Assembly (NCBI GenBank): GCA_017464225.1
Contig: JAFUDW010000011.1
Coordinates: forward strand, 1-31,929
From: Clostridia bacterium
GTDB taxonomy: Bacteria > Bacillota_A > Clostridia > Christensenellales > Aristaeellaceae
Direction of reading: 5' to 3'
Length of the DNA: 31,929 nt
In this document: one piece after another, positions 6,158-15,050 of the stretch
How positions within the stretch are numbered: the first letter of the stretch is position 1
Layout of the letters: each line of letters begins with the position of its first letter
Made by a program: the position numbers and the translations under genes
Notes under the pieces: generated by a model
Database searches by the model: none
What the model was told of the DNA's origin: nothing
What the model saw: the letters and a program-made list of their open reading frames with translations, nothing else

Positions 6158-7924
6158 ATGACGGCAAAAAAGGACTCCCGGAGCCTGCACAGACGGATCC
6201 AGCTGATCACGCTGATCTGCTTTCTGACCTGCGCGGCGATCTGCTTCACGGCGGGCGTTTCCACCTATTCGGTATACAGCAACGAGCTGATGCAGCGGCA
6301 AAGGAACGCTTCCGAGCTGTTTTTCTCGCTGATGAAAATGAGCATGGACGACGTGGTCAAGTTCTCCCGTCAGGCCATTTCCAATGAAGCGCTGCAAACC
6401 GCCCTTTCCCAGATCGCTTCCACGGAGGGGGAAGCGCAGGCCAAGGCCCGCGCGTCGCTGCAAAACGCCGTCACCTTTTCCATCGGAGAGCCGCCCGCCT
6501 TCGTGCGCTCGGTGATGGTGCGCGATCTGTACGGCAGCGATGTTTATTACAGCGGCCTCAGCTACGATCATACCATGATCGGCGCGGTGAACGCTATGAT
6601 CGCGGCGACGGATGACAGCGGCAATCCCTTCTGGCACGGGCTGACCCAAAACGGCAGCAGCTATCTGATCATGACCCGAACGGTCCGGGAGGCCAAAAAC
6701 CTGCGATTGGAGCCCCTGGGCCATATCGTGGTGGTGATCGATATCCGTTCGATGGTGCGCGGCATCAGCTCGGACGTTCAGCAGGAGGCCGATGAAACGG
6801 CCTTTTGGCTGGACGATACCTGCCTGTACCGCGGCGCGGCTTGCCCGGAGGACCCCGAGGGGGCAGACCTGCAGCGGGAGACCTGGCAGGTGATCAAGCG
6901 GCAGGACAAACGGTATTTTGTCACCTATGTGCCCTTCCTGCAGGGAAGGATCCACGTCATCAAATATATCGATTATGATCTGATCTACCGCGCCCTTTGG
7001 CGGTCAGTGGAGAGCGTTTTCCTGGGCATGCTGGCGGCCTTTGTGATCGCGGCGCTGCTGAGCATGAAGGTGATCAACATCGTGTTCAAGCGGCTGGACA
7101 AATTGACCGAGGCCGTAAAGGACGCGGAGGCTGGCAATTACCGCGTGCAGGTGGACGGCGCGCTGCTGCGGGTCAACGACGAGGCCGGGGTGCTGGCCCG
7201 GCATTTCCAGAGCCTGATGGCGCAGATCGACGATCTGATCAACCAGAAGCTGAAGCGGCAGCTGTCCGAGGTAAAGGCGCAGAACCAGATGCTGCAGGCG
7301 CAGATCAGGCCGCATTTTCTATATAATACGCTGGAAACGGTGCACGCCATGGCCGTCCGGGAGGGAAATGAAAAAATCGCCCGGATCGTCGTCAGCCTGT
7401 CCCGGCTGGTGCGCGCCTCCTACCGGGGGGACGCGCTGGTCTCGCTGGAGGAGGAGATCGGCTTTGTGCGGGAATACCTGACCATTTACCGTATCCGCTT
7501 CGGCAGCCGGCTGGACGCGCGGATCAGCTATGACGCGGAGGAGGAGAAAATCTTCCTTCCGCGCATGACGCTGCAGCCCATGATCGAAAACTCCGTGCAG
7601 TACGGCGTGATGAAAAAGACCGGACGCGGCCTGATCCGGCTGGGGGTGACCCGGCGGAGAGGGCGGGTGATGATCAGCCTGTTTGATAACGGCGTGGGGT
7701 TCACAAAGGAACAGATCGATTATTATGAGCGCTTGACCATGGACAGCGTGCGGGAGATCCATGGCCTGGCCAACGTGCTGCTCCGGCTCCGGTTTGCCTT
7801 CGGAGAGGACGTGTGGGTGCAGATCCGCAGCCGTCCGGGCGCGTGGAGCAATGTTTGCATCTCATTTGAGCTTCCCCGGGAAGGAGGAAAAGAAGGACAT
7901 GTACAGAGTCTTGCTGGTGGATGA
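6158..7924 (+). CDS. YesM-type sensor histidine kinase
   Basis: 588 aa membrane kinase. Order: N-terminal membrane helix (about residues 15-38), extracytoplasmic sensor region (about 40-275), second helix (SVFLGMLAAFVIAALLSM), HAMP linker, His_kinase domain with phospho-acceptor H386 in RPHFLYNTLE, and an HATPase_c domain with N box LQPMIENSVQYG and G box FDNGVGF. This is the LytS/YesM class that governs sugar transporters in Firmicutes. The start at 6158 is chosen because GGTGAT complements the 16S tail six bases upstream; the ATG at 6143 has no such signal. The response regulator starts inside its last 26 nt. Together they face the carbohydrate ABC importer, the likely target. The ligand is probably a sugar or a binding-protein-sugar complex. 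Confidence 0.93.
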   Translation: MTAKKDSRSLHRRIQLITLICFLTCAAICFTAGVSTYSVYSNELMQRQRNASELFFSLMKMSMDDVVKFSRQAISNEALQTALSQIASTEGEAQAKARASLQNAVTFSIGEPPAFVRSVMVRDLYGSDVYYSGLSYDHTMIGAVNAMIAATDDSGNPFWHGLTQNGSSYLIMTRTVREAKNLRLEPLGHIVVVIDIRSMVRGISSDVQQEADETAFWLDDTCLYRGAACPEDPEGADLQRETWQVIKRQDKRYFVTYVPFLQGRIHVIKYIDYDLIYRALWRSVESVFLGMLAAFVIAALLSMKVINIVFKRLDKLTEAVKDAEAGNYRVQVDGALLRVNDEAGVLARHFQSLMAQIDDLINQKLKRQLSEVKAQNQMLQAQIRPHFLYNTLETVHAMAVREGNEKIARIVVSLSRLVRASYRGDALVSLEEEIGFVREYLTIYRIRFGSRLDARISYDAEEEKIFLPRMTLQPMIENSVQYGVMKKTGRGLIRLGVTRRRGRVMISLFDNGVGFTKEQIDYYERLTMDSVREIHGLANVLLRLRFAFGEDVWVQIRSRPGAWSNVCISFELPREGGKEGHVQSLAGG

Positions 7925-8627
7925 CGAGCCGATGATCCTGGAGCACACCAAAAGCCTGCTGGATTGGAAAGCGCTGGGCTGCCTGATCGTGGGCGAAGCC
8001 CATAACGGGGAAAAAGGGCTGGAAAAGCTCCGGTCGCTGCGTCCGGATATTGTGATCACCGACGTGGTGATGCCCGGGCTCACGGGGCTGGAAATGATGG
8101 ATAAGGCCGAAGACCTGAAGGATATTTCCTATATTTTCCTTTCGGGCTACCAGGAATTCGATTATGTGCGGCATGCCCTGCGGGCCGGGGCGGCGGATTA
8201 CTTGCTCAAGCCTGTGGAGGCTGCCGACCTGAAAGGCGCGATTCTGCGGATGATGCGGCGCGGCCTTTCGGCGGAGGAGGATTACACGGCGCGGTATGGG
8301 GAGATCGTGGCCAAGGTGCTGTGCATGATCGACGATCATTATGCCGATCCCGATTTTTCTCTTGGCAGCGTCTGCGAAAACGAGCTGTTTATGAACGAAA
8401 CCTACGTGGGCAGGCTGTTTCAGAAACGGACGGGGAAGAAATTTACCGCCTGGATCACCGAGAAGCGGATCGCGGAAGCCAAGAAAATGCTATTAAGCAA
8501 TCAGGACGCCTCCGTGGCTGATATCGCCGAGGGCGTGGGCTTCAGCACGGCAAAATACTTTATTGAGATCTTTAAAAAGAGCGAGGGTCTCTCCCCCGCC
8601 CAGTACCGCCAGCAGCAAACGCAATAA
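7899..8627 (+). CDS. Response regulator, REC plus AraC-type DNA-binding domain
   Basis: 242 aa. The receiver domain (1-120) has the acidic pair D8/D9 (LLVDDEP), phospho-acceptor D55 (VITDVVMPG) and K104 (YLLKPVE). It is followed by a short linker and an AraC/XylS double helix-turn-helix (about 140-238) ending IAEGVGFSTAKYFIEIFKKSEGLSPAQYR. At 242 aa it is much shorter than typical YesN proteins (about 500 aa) because it lacks the middle domain. AAGGAGG precedes the start within the kinase gene, so the two are translationally coupled. It should activate the extended -10 promoter at 8685-8693 in front of the ABC importer. Confidence 0.93.
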   Translation: MYRVLLVDDEPMILEHTKSLLDWKALGCLIVGEAHNGEKGLEKLRSLRPDIVITDVVMPGLTGLEMMDKAEDLKDISYIFLSGYQEFDYVRHALRAGAADYLLKPVEAADLKGAILRMMRRGLSAEEDYTARYGEIVAKVLCMIDDHYADPDFSLGSVCENELFMNETYVGRLFQKRTGKKFTAWITEKRIAEAKKMLLSNQDASVADIAEGVGFSTAKYFIEIFKKSEGLSPAQYRQQQTQ

Positions 8628-8693
8628 GTCACTTTTTTGGGTATCCCAGGTTGGAATTGTGACCTGTCGTAAATGATAAAAAAATGGTATGAT
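8628..8693 (+). promoter_or_regulatory. Activator-dependent promoter of the carbohydrate ABC importer
   Basis: TGGTATGAT at 8685-8693 is an extended -10. The -35 position (8665-8670, TGTCGT) is poor, as expected when an activator is needed. GTCAC (8628-8632) and GTGAC (8659-8663) form an inverted repeat just upstream where an AraC-type response regulator could bind. That binding is inferred from the position next to the regulator gene. Confidence 0.5.
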
Positions 8694-8754
8694 ATGTACA
8701 GGCTGAGCAACAGAGATTTTGCTCCGAATCACAGATCAACAGGAGGTATATCCC

Positions 8755-10011
8755 ATGAAAAAACTGATTGCCTTGATCCTGGCCGCGCTGATGCTGGCGG
8801 CCTGCGTTCCCGCCCTGGCGGACGAGCCCGTGCGCGTGGCCTGGTGGGGCTCTGAAAGCAGCAACAAGGTCTATCTCACCTTCTCCGACATGTTCACCGA
8901 GGCCACCGGCATCGAGTATGACGCCGAGTACCTGTCCTGGGGCGACTACTGGACCAAGATTAACACCTTGGCCGCCGCCAACGATATGCCCGACATGGTG
9001 CGCATGGACTACGCTTACATCAAAAACTATGTGGACAAGGGCCTGCTGCTGGATCTGAGCCAGCTGGTGGCCGAGGGCAAGATCGATCTGAGCGACGTTC
9101 CCGACAGCGCCATCAGCGGCGGCCGCTTCGGCGAGGGCCTGTACGGCATCAACGCCGGCTCCAACGGCCTGGTGCTGGCCGTCAACGCCAAGCTGGTGGC
9201 CGACGCCGGCATGGAGGTGCCCACCAACGAAATGACCTGGGACGAATATGTGGACTGGACCATCGCCTTCCATGAAAAGACCGGTCTGCTGGGCAGCGAT
9301 CTGTTCAACCTGAAGGATTTCAACCTCTTCCGCGTCTTTGCCCGGGAGCATGACGAGGAGCTCTACAACGAGGCCCAGGATGCCGTCGGTTATTCCCTGG
9401 AGACCCTGACCAAGTTCTTTACCGACCTCAAGAAGATGCACGATGCCGGCGCCATCCAGAACGTGGCCGACGTCACCGTGGATATCGGCAAGGAGAACTA
9501 TCCCTTCGCCAAGGCGGAGGCTGCCAGCAGCGTGACCGTGACCGACAGCTACACCACCTATGCCAAGCTGCTGTATGACCAGTGCGGACTGCTTGAGCTG
9601 CGCATCATCCCTGGCGCCGCCGAAAAGAAGGCCATGTTCGTCAAGCCCTCTCAGTTCCTGAGCATCTCCGCGGGCGCCGAGCAGATCGATAAGGCCGCCG
9701 CCTACATCAACTTCTGGACCAACGATGAAGCCGCCAACCTGTTCATCAACGGCACCCGCGGCATCCCGATCTCGGCCAAGATCTCCAAGCTGGTGGCCTC
9801 CAATCTGGATGAAACCTCCGCCCTGGCCTTCGATTACATGCAGGTGATGGCTGAGTACGCCTCCGATCTGTATGCGCCCGATCCCGTGGCCCACACAGAA
9901 ATCGGCGATGAGTTCATCAGCCAGATGACCAGCGTGCTGTTCGGCAACGCCACCCCCGAGGAAGCCGCGCAGAAGCTGATCGATTTCTCCAACAAGGCGC
10001 TGAACAACTAA
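8755..10011 (+). CDS. Carbohydrate ABC transporter substrate-binding protein (family 1)
   Basis: 418 aa exported sugar-binding protein. The signal peptide covers residues 1-22; it contains LAAC (possible lipoprotein cysteine C17) and also ends in a signal-peptidase-I site ALA before DEP, so anchoring is ambiguous. The mature start VRVAWWGSESSNKVY and the later TWDEYVDW, FINFW-like (YINFWTNDEAANLFING) and RGIPIS segments are typical of the SBP_bac_1 fold. AGGAGG lies 8 nt before the ATG. Codon use is strongly C/G-biased at third positions compared with its neighbours, suggesting high expression. A hairpin after the stop probably limits read-through into the permeases. No ATPase is encoded here, so a shared MsmX-type ATPase is likely. 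Confidence 0.93.
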   Translation: MKKLIALILAALMLAACVPALADEPVRVAWWGSESSNKVYLTFSDMFTEATGIEYDAEYLSWGDYWTKINTLAAANDMPDMVRMDYAYIKNYVDKGLLLDLSQLVAEGKIDLSDVPDSAISGGRFGEGLYGINAGSNGLVLAVNAKLVADAGMEVPTNEMTWDEYVDWTIAFHEKTGLLGSDLFNLKDFNLFRVFAREHDEELYNEAQDAVGYSLETLTKFFTDLKKMHDAGAIQNVADVTVDIGKENYPFAKAEAASSVTVTDSYTTYAKLLYDQCGLLELRIIPGAAEKKAMFVKPSQFLSISAGAEQIDKAAAYINFWTNDEAANLFINGTRGIPISAKISKLVASNLDETSALAFDYMQVMAEYASDLYAPDPVAHTEIGDEFISQMTSVLFGNATPEEAAQKLIDFSNKALNN

Positions 10012-10025
10012 GCAGCCAGATTCAG

Positions 10026-10060
10026 AGCCAGCGGAGGGAGCCCCTTCGCTGGCTTCTGTT
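10026..10060 (+). terminator. Intercistronic hairpin after the binding-protein gene
   Basis: AGCCAGCG (10026-10033) pairs with CGCTGGCT (10047-10054), with possible inner GAGGG/CCCTT pairing, followed by TCTGTTTG. It lies between the binding protein and permease genes and would act as a partial terminator or 3' stabiliser, giving excess binding protein over permease. Confidence 0.65.
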
Positions 10061-10080
10061 TGTCAATAGGAGGATTTTAC

Positions 10081-11004
10081 ATGACGACGGTCGTTAAACG
10101 GAGGCCCGTATCTCCGGCGGCGCGGGCGCGGAGGAGGAATACCAACCTGGCCGGGTATACGTTTATTTTGCCCTGGCTGATCGGGCTTTTTGTGTTCACC
10201 TCCATTCCCATGCTGTACTCGCTGTATCTGTCCTTCACCAAGTATGACGCCCTGGGCGCGCCGCAGTGGATCGGCGTAAACAACTATGTGAACATGGTGC
10301 AGGATGCTACCTTCTGGAAGGCGCTGGGCGTCACCTTCAAATACGTATTCCTGCTGGTGCCGCTGCGCTTGGCCTCGGCGCTGGCGGTGGCGCTGATCCT
10401 GACCACCCGCCACAAGGGCATCGGCCTGTACCGAACCGTGTATTACGTTCCCTCTCTGCTGGGCGGATCGGTGGCCATCGCCATCATCTGGGCCCGGATC
10501 TTCGGATCCAACGGCGCGTTCAACGGCATCATTTCCGCGCTCACCGGCACGGTGTTTTCCTACAACTGGGTGGGGGAGATCTCCACCGCCCTGTATTCTC
10601 TGATATTGCTTGGCTGCTGGCACTTCGGCTCCTCCATGCTGATCTTCGTATCGGGCATCAAGCAGATCCCGGCATCCTATTATGAGGCCGCGCTGCTGGA
10701 CGGAGCCAATCCCTGGCAGAAGTTCCGGTACATCACGCTGCCGGCGCTGTCGCCCGTGATCTTCTTTAACCTGGTGCAGGGTATCATCAACGCCTTCAAG
10801 GCGTTTTCGGAAGCGCTGATCATCACCGACGGCGGCCCGCTGAACAGCACCATGCTGTTTGCCCTCTACATCTATAAGCAGGGCTTCTCCTACTTCAAGA
10901 TGGGCTATGCCTGCGCCATGAGCTGGGTGCTGCTGGTGATCATCTCCATCTTCTCCATCTTTGTGTTCAAGAGCTCGGACAGCTGGGTCCATTATGAATC
11001 GTAA
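10081..11004 (+). CDS. Carbohydrate ABC transporter permease (MalF/UgpA-like)
   Basis: 307 aa inner-membrane permease with six predicted helices. The first is GYTFILPWLIGLFVFTSIPML. The cytoplasmic EAA loop is YYEAALLDGANPWQKFRYITLP (about residues 200-221), which contacts the ATPase. It pairs with the next permease to form the channel for the sugar delivered by the binding protein. The start is 10081, where AGGAGG lies 8 nt upstream; an upstream frame start at 10060 has none. The next gene follows after 14 nt. Confidence 0.93.
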   Translation: MTTVVKRRPVSPAARARRRNTNLAGYTFILPWLIGLFVFTSIPMLYSLYLSFTKYDALGAPQWIGVNNYVNMVQDATFWKALGVTFKYVFLLVPLRLASALAVALILTTRHKGIGLYRTVYYVPSLLGGSVAIAIIWARIFGSNGAFNGIISALTGTVFSYNWVGEISTALYSLILLGCWHFGSSMLIFVSGIKQIPASYYEAALLDGANPWQKFRYITLPALSPVIFFNLVQGIINAFKAFSEALIITDGGPLNSTMLFALYIYKQGFSYFKMGYACAMSWVLLVIISIFSIFVFKSSDSWVHYES

Positions 11005-11018
11005 AGGAGGCGGAAAGC

Positions 11019-11888
11019 ATGCAGATCACCGTGAAATCCAATAAGCTGACGCCCAATAAGGCGTTCCGTTCCATCCGCTTCCATGTGCTTGCCGCGCTGT
11101 TCGGCCTGGTGATGCTTTATCCGCTGCTGTGGATGTTTGCCAGCTCCCTCAAGCCCAATGAGGAAGTGTTCACCACCGTCGCTTCGCTGATCCCTTCCAA
11201 GGTCACCTGGGAAAACTATAAGATCGGCTGGGAATCCTCGGGACGCTACACCTACGGCACCTACTTTGGCAATTCGCTGACCATCGCCGTTTTTTCCACC
11301 ATCGGCGGCGTGGTGTCCTCCTCGCTGGTGGCCTTTGGCTTTGCCCGCATCCCTTTCAAGGGATCCAAGGCGTTCTTCGCTGTGATGATGGCCACCATGC
11401 TGCTGCCCCAGCAGGTGCTTTTGATCCCCCAGTACATCATGTTCAAGCGCTTCGGCTGGATCAATACCTACCTGCCCATCATTGTGCCCCAGTTCTGCGG
11501 CGTGCCGTTTTTCATCTTCCTGAACATGCAGTTTATGCGCGGCGTGCCCAGAGAGCTGGATGAGGCGGCCGAGATCGACGGCTGCGGCTGGTTCAACAAG
11601 TATTTCCGGATCATGCTGCCTCTGTCCTTTCCCTCGCTGATCACATCGGCCATCTTCGCGTTTTACTGGTCCTGGCAGGAGTTCCTGGGCCCCCTGATCT
11701 ACATCAGCAAGCCCCGGCTCTATCCCGCCTCCATCGCGCTGAAGATGTTCTCCGATCCCGCCACGCAGACCAACTGGTCCGGCCTGTTCGCCATGACCAC
11801 TCTTTCCATCGTTCCCGTGCTGCTGGTCTTCCTTTTCCTGCAAAAATACCTGGTGGAGGGCGTGGCCACCACCGGGCTCAAGGGCTGA
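11019..11888 (+). CDS. Carbohydrate ABC transporter permease (MalG/UgpE-like)
   Basis: 289 aa, six membrane helices, with the first at about residues 20-42 (LAALFGLVMLYPLLWMFASS). The EAA motif reads ELDEAAEIDGCGWFNKYFRI. It is the second half of the permease pair. AAAGGAGGCGGAAAGC precedes the ATG. It is the last gene of the binding protein-permease-permease operon; a terminator follows, and the next gene (AraC regulator) is convergent. Confidence 0.93.
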   Translation: MQITVKSNKLTPNKAFRSIRFHVLAALFGLVMLYPLLWMFASSLKPNEEVFTTVASLIPSKVTWENYKIGWESSGRYTYGTYFGNSLTIAVFSTIGGVVSSSLVAFGFARIPFKGSKAFFAVMMATMLLPQQVLLIPQYIMFKRFGWINTYLPIIVPQFCGVPFFIFLNMQFMRGVPRELDEAAEIDGCGWFNKYFRIMLPLSFPSLITSAIFAFYWSWQEFLGPLIYISKPRLYPASIALKMFSDPATQTNWSGLFAMTTLSIVPVLLVFLFLQKYLVEGVATTGLKG

Positions 11889-11906
11889 TCATCAGGCGTT
11901 TTCCTG

Positions 11907-11940
11907 CGGTCCCGTCCCAGCGGCGGGGCCGTTTATATAT
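11907..11940 (+). terminator. Terminator of the carbohydrate ABC operon
   Basis: CGGTCCCG (11907-11914) pairs with CGGGGCCG (11924-11931), with one U-G pair, around a 9-nt loop, and is followed by TTTATATAT. It lies 18 nt after the second permease stop codon. The U tract is imperfect but the position is right. Confidence 0.6.
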
Positions 11941-12020
11941 CCATCGTTTTTTTGCATATCGCTCCCAAAACAAATGGAACGGCCGCTGCGACAGCCCTTT
12001 TTGTATTTACATCTGAAAAT

Positions 12021-13259
12021 TTATCCCATCAGCAGCCTTTTTCTGTATTGCGCCGGGGTGCAGCCCACAACCTCCCGGAAGCATTGAATAAAATAGTTTG
12101 GGGTATTGAAGGCCAGACGGTTGGCAATTTCGGACACCGGCAGGTCGGTGGCCTTCAGCATCGCTCTGGCGCGGTCGATCTTGGCGTCCCGAATATAGCC
12201 GCTCACCGATTTACCCGTTTCTTTTTTGAATTTTTCCGTCAGATAGTATTCCGTATAGCCCACCAGCCCCGCCAGATCGGCGGCGCAAATCTTCCGGTCC
12301 AGGCTGAGCTCGATATAATCGCAGCATTTCTGAACGGCGTGGGAATAATTGGGGTTGGCGTGCAGATAATGCACGCGATAAATAAAATCGTGATACATGG
12401 CGTTGGCCAGGGCGGAAAGCTCGCCGGAATCCCGGCTGTTTTCCGCCGTTTGAATGTAGGAATCCCCCAGGGAGTAGGCCACCTCCGGGGAAAGCCCGCC
12501 CTCCATGGCGGCTCGGCTGACCAGGGTGGTAAATACGATGACGCTGGTTTTCATCTGCCTGAGCGGATCACGTCCCTCAACGGGCACGCCGGGGCTCATG
12601 CCGCTGCTGTATTGCAGGGCGGACTGATAGTTGATGTTCCCCTGCCGCACCATATCCAATAGCGCTTTTTCCGCCTGATAGATGCCCAGCCGGTTCCGTT
12701 CGCCCGCCGGGTTTTCCTGGATTTTTGCTTCCTCCGCCCCGTCGGCCGACAGGTCCTCCAGCCCCAGCTGCTGCCCGGTCAGCGTGTTATGCACCATGAT
12801 CACGTACCGGGTGAATACCGCGTTGGAAAGCACGGTGATCTGCGGGGCAATGGACATCAGTTCTCCGATCCAGCCCGTTTCGTTTTGGGCGGTGTAAGCG
12901 CGGAATAAGCTTTCCCGCAGCTTCTTTTCGTCCGGCTTCTGATAGAAAACAGGGCCGATCACAAAAAACAGGCTTTTCTCCCGTTCCTTTTCAAAGGCGA
13001 CGGCCCACTGCATCCCGATGGAGGAGCCGATGATCTGGGGCTTGCTGCTGTCCGGCCGGGCGGCGTAACGCAGCGCCTTTTCCATGCCGCCCAGCCCCCG
13101 GAAGGCATGGTCCAGCGCTTTCTCCAGGGGGCCGGGGCAGGAGGCGCCCTTTTTCTCCCCGTCCGCGCCGTAGCACCACACGTACAGCCGCTCGTTCCGG
13201 GGGATCAGGGCCTCCAGCAGGATCAGGTTCTGCTCGCTTTTCGTCATGCCTTGCCGCAT
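12021..13259 (-). CDS. AraC family transcriptional regulator with N-terminal sensor domain
   Basis: 412 aa. The C-terminal 100 residues are an AraC/XylS double helix-turn-helix (ICAADLAGLVGYTEYYLTEK..., then LPVSEIANRLAFNTPNYFIQCFREVVGCTPAQYR). The N-terminal 150 residues (LLEALIPRNERLYVWCYGADG, then IIGSSIGMQWAVAFE and FFVIGPVFY) form a conserved but unnamed sensor region often seen in regulators of clostridial glycoside-hydrolase loci. The start is taken as ATG 13259 with AAAGGAAAGAGG upstream, because the longer frame start at 13301 lies within the gene's own promoter. It is divergent from the GPH-symporter operon and is its probable activator. Confidence 0.9.
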   Translation of the reverse strand: MRQGMTKSEQNLILLEALIPRNERLYVWCYGADGEKKGASCPGPLEKALDHAFRGLGGMEKALRYAARPDSSKPQIIGSSIGMQWAVAFEKEREKSLFFVIGPVFYQKPDEKKLRESLFRAYTAQNETGWIGELMSIAPQITVLSNAVFTRYVIMVHNTLTGQQLGLEDLSADGAEEAKIQENPAGERNRLGIYQAEKALLDMVRQGNINYQSALQYSSGMSPGVPVEGRDPLRQMKTSVIVFTTLVSRAAMEGGLSPEVAYSLGDSYIQTAENSRDSGELSALANAMYHDFIYRVHYLHANPNYSHAVQKCCDYIELSLDRKICAADLAGLVGYTEYYLTEKFKKETGKSVSGYIRDAKIDRARAMLKATDLPVSEIANRLAFNTPNYFIQCFREVVGCTPAQYRKRLLMG

Positions 13260-13291
13260 GAAAAACGCCTCTTTCCTTTGCTTCTCTTGAT

Positions 13292-13320
13292 ATTTTAACA
13301 TTCATTTTTCTTTGTTTCAA
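13292..13320 (-). promoter_or_regulatory. Promoter of the AraC regulator gene
   Basis: On the minus strand TTGAAA (13320-13315), a 17-nt spacer and TAAAAT (13297-13292) make a good promoter with a start near 13285. It settles the regulator's start codon at 13259. Confidence 0.65.
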
Positions 13321-13408
13321 TGGGAAAGTCTTTGTTTTCCTTGAAAATCTGGATTTGAAAAAGATGAAAAACAACCTGAATATTTGTAACTTTACTTGGC
13401 TTTTTGAC

Positions 13409-13437
13409 TTTACGCTCTGTTGGATACTTTATATAAT
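13409..13437 (+). promoter_or_regulatory. Promoter of the glycan-utilisation operon
   Basis: A perfect TATAAT at 13432-13437 lies 17 nt after TTTACG (13409-13414), a weak -35 that suggests activation. The 90 nt upstream is A/T-rich with three TGAAAA copies (13342, 13356 and 13365) and is shared with the divergent AraC promoter, so this is the likely binding zone for that regulator. Confidence 0.6.
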
Positions 13438-13496
13438 CTAACCAGAAAGTACAGCGTGATCCCAAACTGTACGAATATGAAAAGGAGCGGTAGAAC

Positions 13497-15050
13497 ATGG
13501 CAAAAGCAATCGTGAACCCCAGCGAGCAAGACGGCGTTCAGTACCGCAGAGCGAAGCTGTGGCAAATCATTCTGGTGGCCTGCAATGCACTGAACGGCAT
13601 GGCGGTCTATTCTCTGATCGGCCAGGCCTCTTATGCGGCCAGCATCGGTTTTGGCGTATCCACCCTGGTAGTGGGCACCCTGCTGACCTTCACCCGGATC
13701 TTTGACGCCATTACGGATCCGCTGCTGGCTTTTCTGTACGATCGTGTGAATACACGGTGGGGCAAGATCCGCCCCCTGATGCTCCTTGGCTGGGCGGTGC
13801 AGTCTCTTGGCATTATGTGCATGTTTTCGTGGACTGCCAGCAAGGGCTTCGGCTGGGGCATGTTCCTTGCCACCTATATGCTGTATATCATCGGTTACAC
13901 CATCGTAAACATGACCGCCCAGACCCTTGGGGCGCTGCTGACGAATGATCCCAAACAACGCCCCACGGTTGGCGTATGGAATACTGTTTTCAATTACATT
14001 GTGCCCATGGCCTTCACCATTATCCTGAACACGGTGCTGCTTCCCAAATACGGCCAGATCACCGTGACGGAGGCCGGCAGCTATGCGGTCAATTACAGCC
14101 AGGCTTACCTGACCGCAGCCGCAACCGTAACCGTGATCGTCTCCCTGGTCGGCGTGATCCTTGTCTGTATCGGCATTTCGGCCTACGACAAACCGGAGAA
14201 CTTCCGCGGCACCAACAAGGCGAATGAACGGCTCAAGTGGAAAGATATGCTCAATGTCCTGACAAAAAACAAGCCGCTCCAGGCTTATATCATCGCGGCG
14301 GCCTCTGATAAAATCGCACAGCAGGCCAGCAGCGTCGCCATCGTCAGCACCATGCTGTTCGGTATTTTGATCGGCAATATGACCATTGGGACCTACCTTT
14401 CCGTCGGCGCCATGCTGCCGTCCATTATCTTCGCGATCATCGGCGCCCGTTACTGCGGAAAGCATGGCAATAAGGAATCCATCGTCACTTGGGCAAAATA
14501 CTGTATTTTAGGCAACGTTGTCATCATTGGATTCTTTGCGATCGTCTGGACGACTGTTGGCACGCAATCCATCGCCAGTCTGGGAATTACGATGATCGTC
14601 TATATCCTGCTGACCTTGGCCTGCAACGGCCTGATGATGGCAGGCACCACCGCGGGCACAGCCTTCCTCGCGGATGTGATCGACTACGAGCTGGATCGCT
14701 CCGGCAAGTATATCCCTGCTGTTGTTTCCGGCACCTACAGCCTGATCGACAAGATCGTTTCCTCTTTCTCCGCGCTGATCGCTACCGCCTGCGTGGCCAT
14801 GATCGGCTATACCGCCACCATGCCCCAGCCGGGTGACACACCGACCGCCGGCATATTCTGGGTCACCATGTTCCTGCGTTACGGTCTGGCCATCCTAGGC
14901 TGGATCTGTACGCTGATCGCCATGCGGAAATGCAAGCTGGACAAGGCGGAGATGGTGGAAGTGCAGAAGCGCATTGCGGAAAAAAAGGCTGCGGCGAAAG
15001 CCGAAATGATCGAAGAAGAACTGCACAAAGGAGACCCGGCAAATGCGTAA
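13497..15050 (+). CDS. GPH family sugar:cation symporter (MFS superfamily)
   Basis: 517 aa, about 12 membrane helices. The family signature of the glycoside-pentoside-hexuronide symporters is clear: TRIFDAITDPLLAFLYDRVNT followed by RWGKIRPLMLLGW (about residues 63-97). A second conserved loop, FLADVIDYELDRSGKY, lies in the C-terminal half. It ends in a basic/acidic helical tail. It imports a glycoside or short oligosaccharide with Na+ or H+. AAAAGGAGCGG precedes the ATG. It is the first gene of a seven-gene operon and overlaps the GH2 gene by 8 nt, so its cargo is presumably the substrate of the following cytoplasmic glycosidases. Confidence 0.93.
   Translation: MAKAIVNPSEQDGVQYRRAKLWQIILVACNALNGMAVYSLIGQASYAASIGFGVSTLVVGTLLTFTRIFDAITDPLLAFLYDRVNTRWGKIRPLMLLGWAVQSLGIMCMFSWTASKGFGWGMFLATYMLYIIGYTIVNMTAQTLGALLTNDPKQRPTVGVWNTVFNYIVPMAFTIILNTVLLPKYGQITVTEAGSYAVNYSQAYLTAAATVTVIVSLVGVILVCIGISAYDKPENFRGTNKANERLKWKDMLNVLTKNKPLQAYIIAAASDKIAQQASSVAIVSTMLFGILIGNMTIGTYLSVGAMLPSIIFAIIGARYCGKHGNKESIVTWAKYCILGNVVIIGFFAIVWTTVGTQSIASLGITMIVYILLTLACNGLMMAGTTAGTAFLADVIDYELDRSGKYIPAVVSGTYSLIDKIVSSFSALIATACVAMIGYTATMPQPGDTPTAGIFWVTMFLRYGLAILGWICTLIAMRKCKLDKAEMVEVQKRIAEKKAAAKAEMIEEELHKGDPANA

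Noticed and set aside
8629..9894. 421-aa minus-strand open frame opposite the binding-protein gene
   Set aside because: Shadow of strong C/G third-position bias in a highly expressed gene; no ribosome site or family motif.
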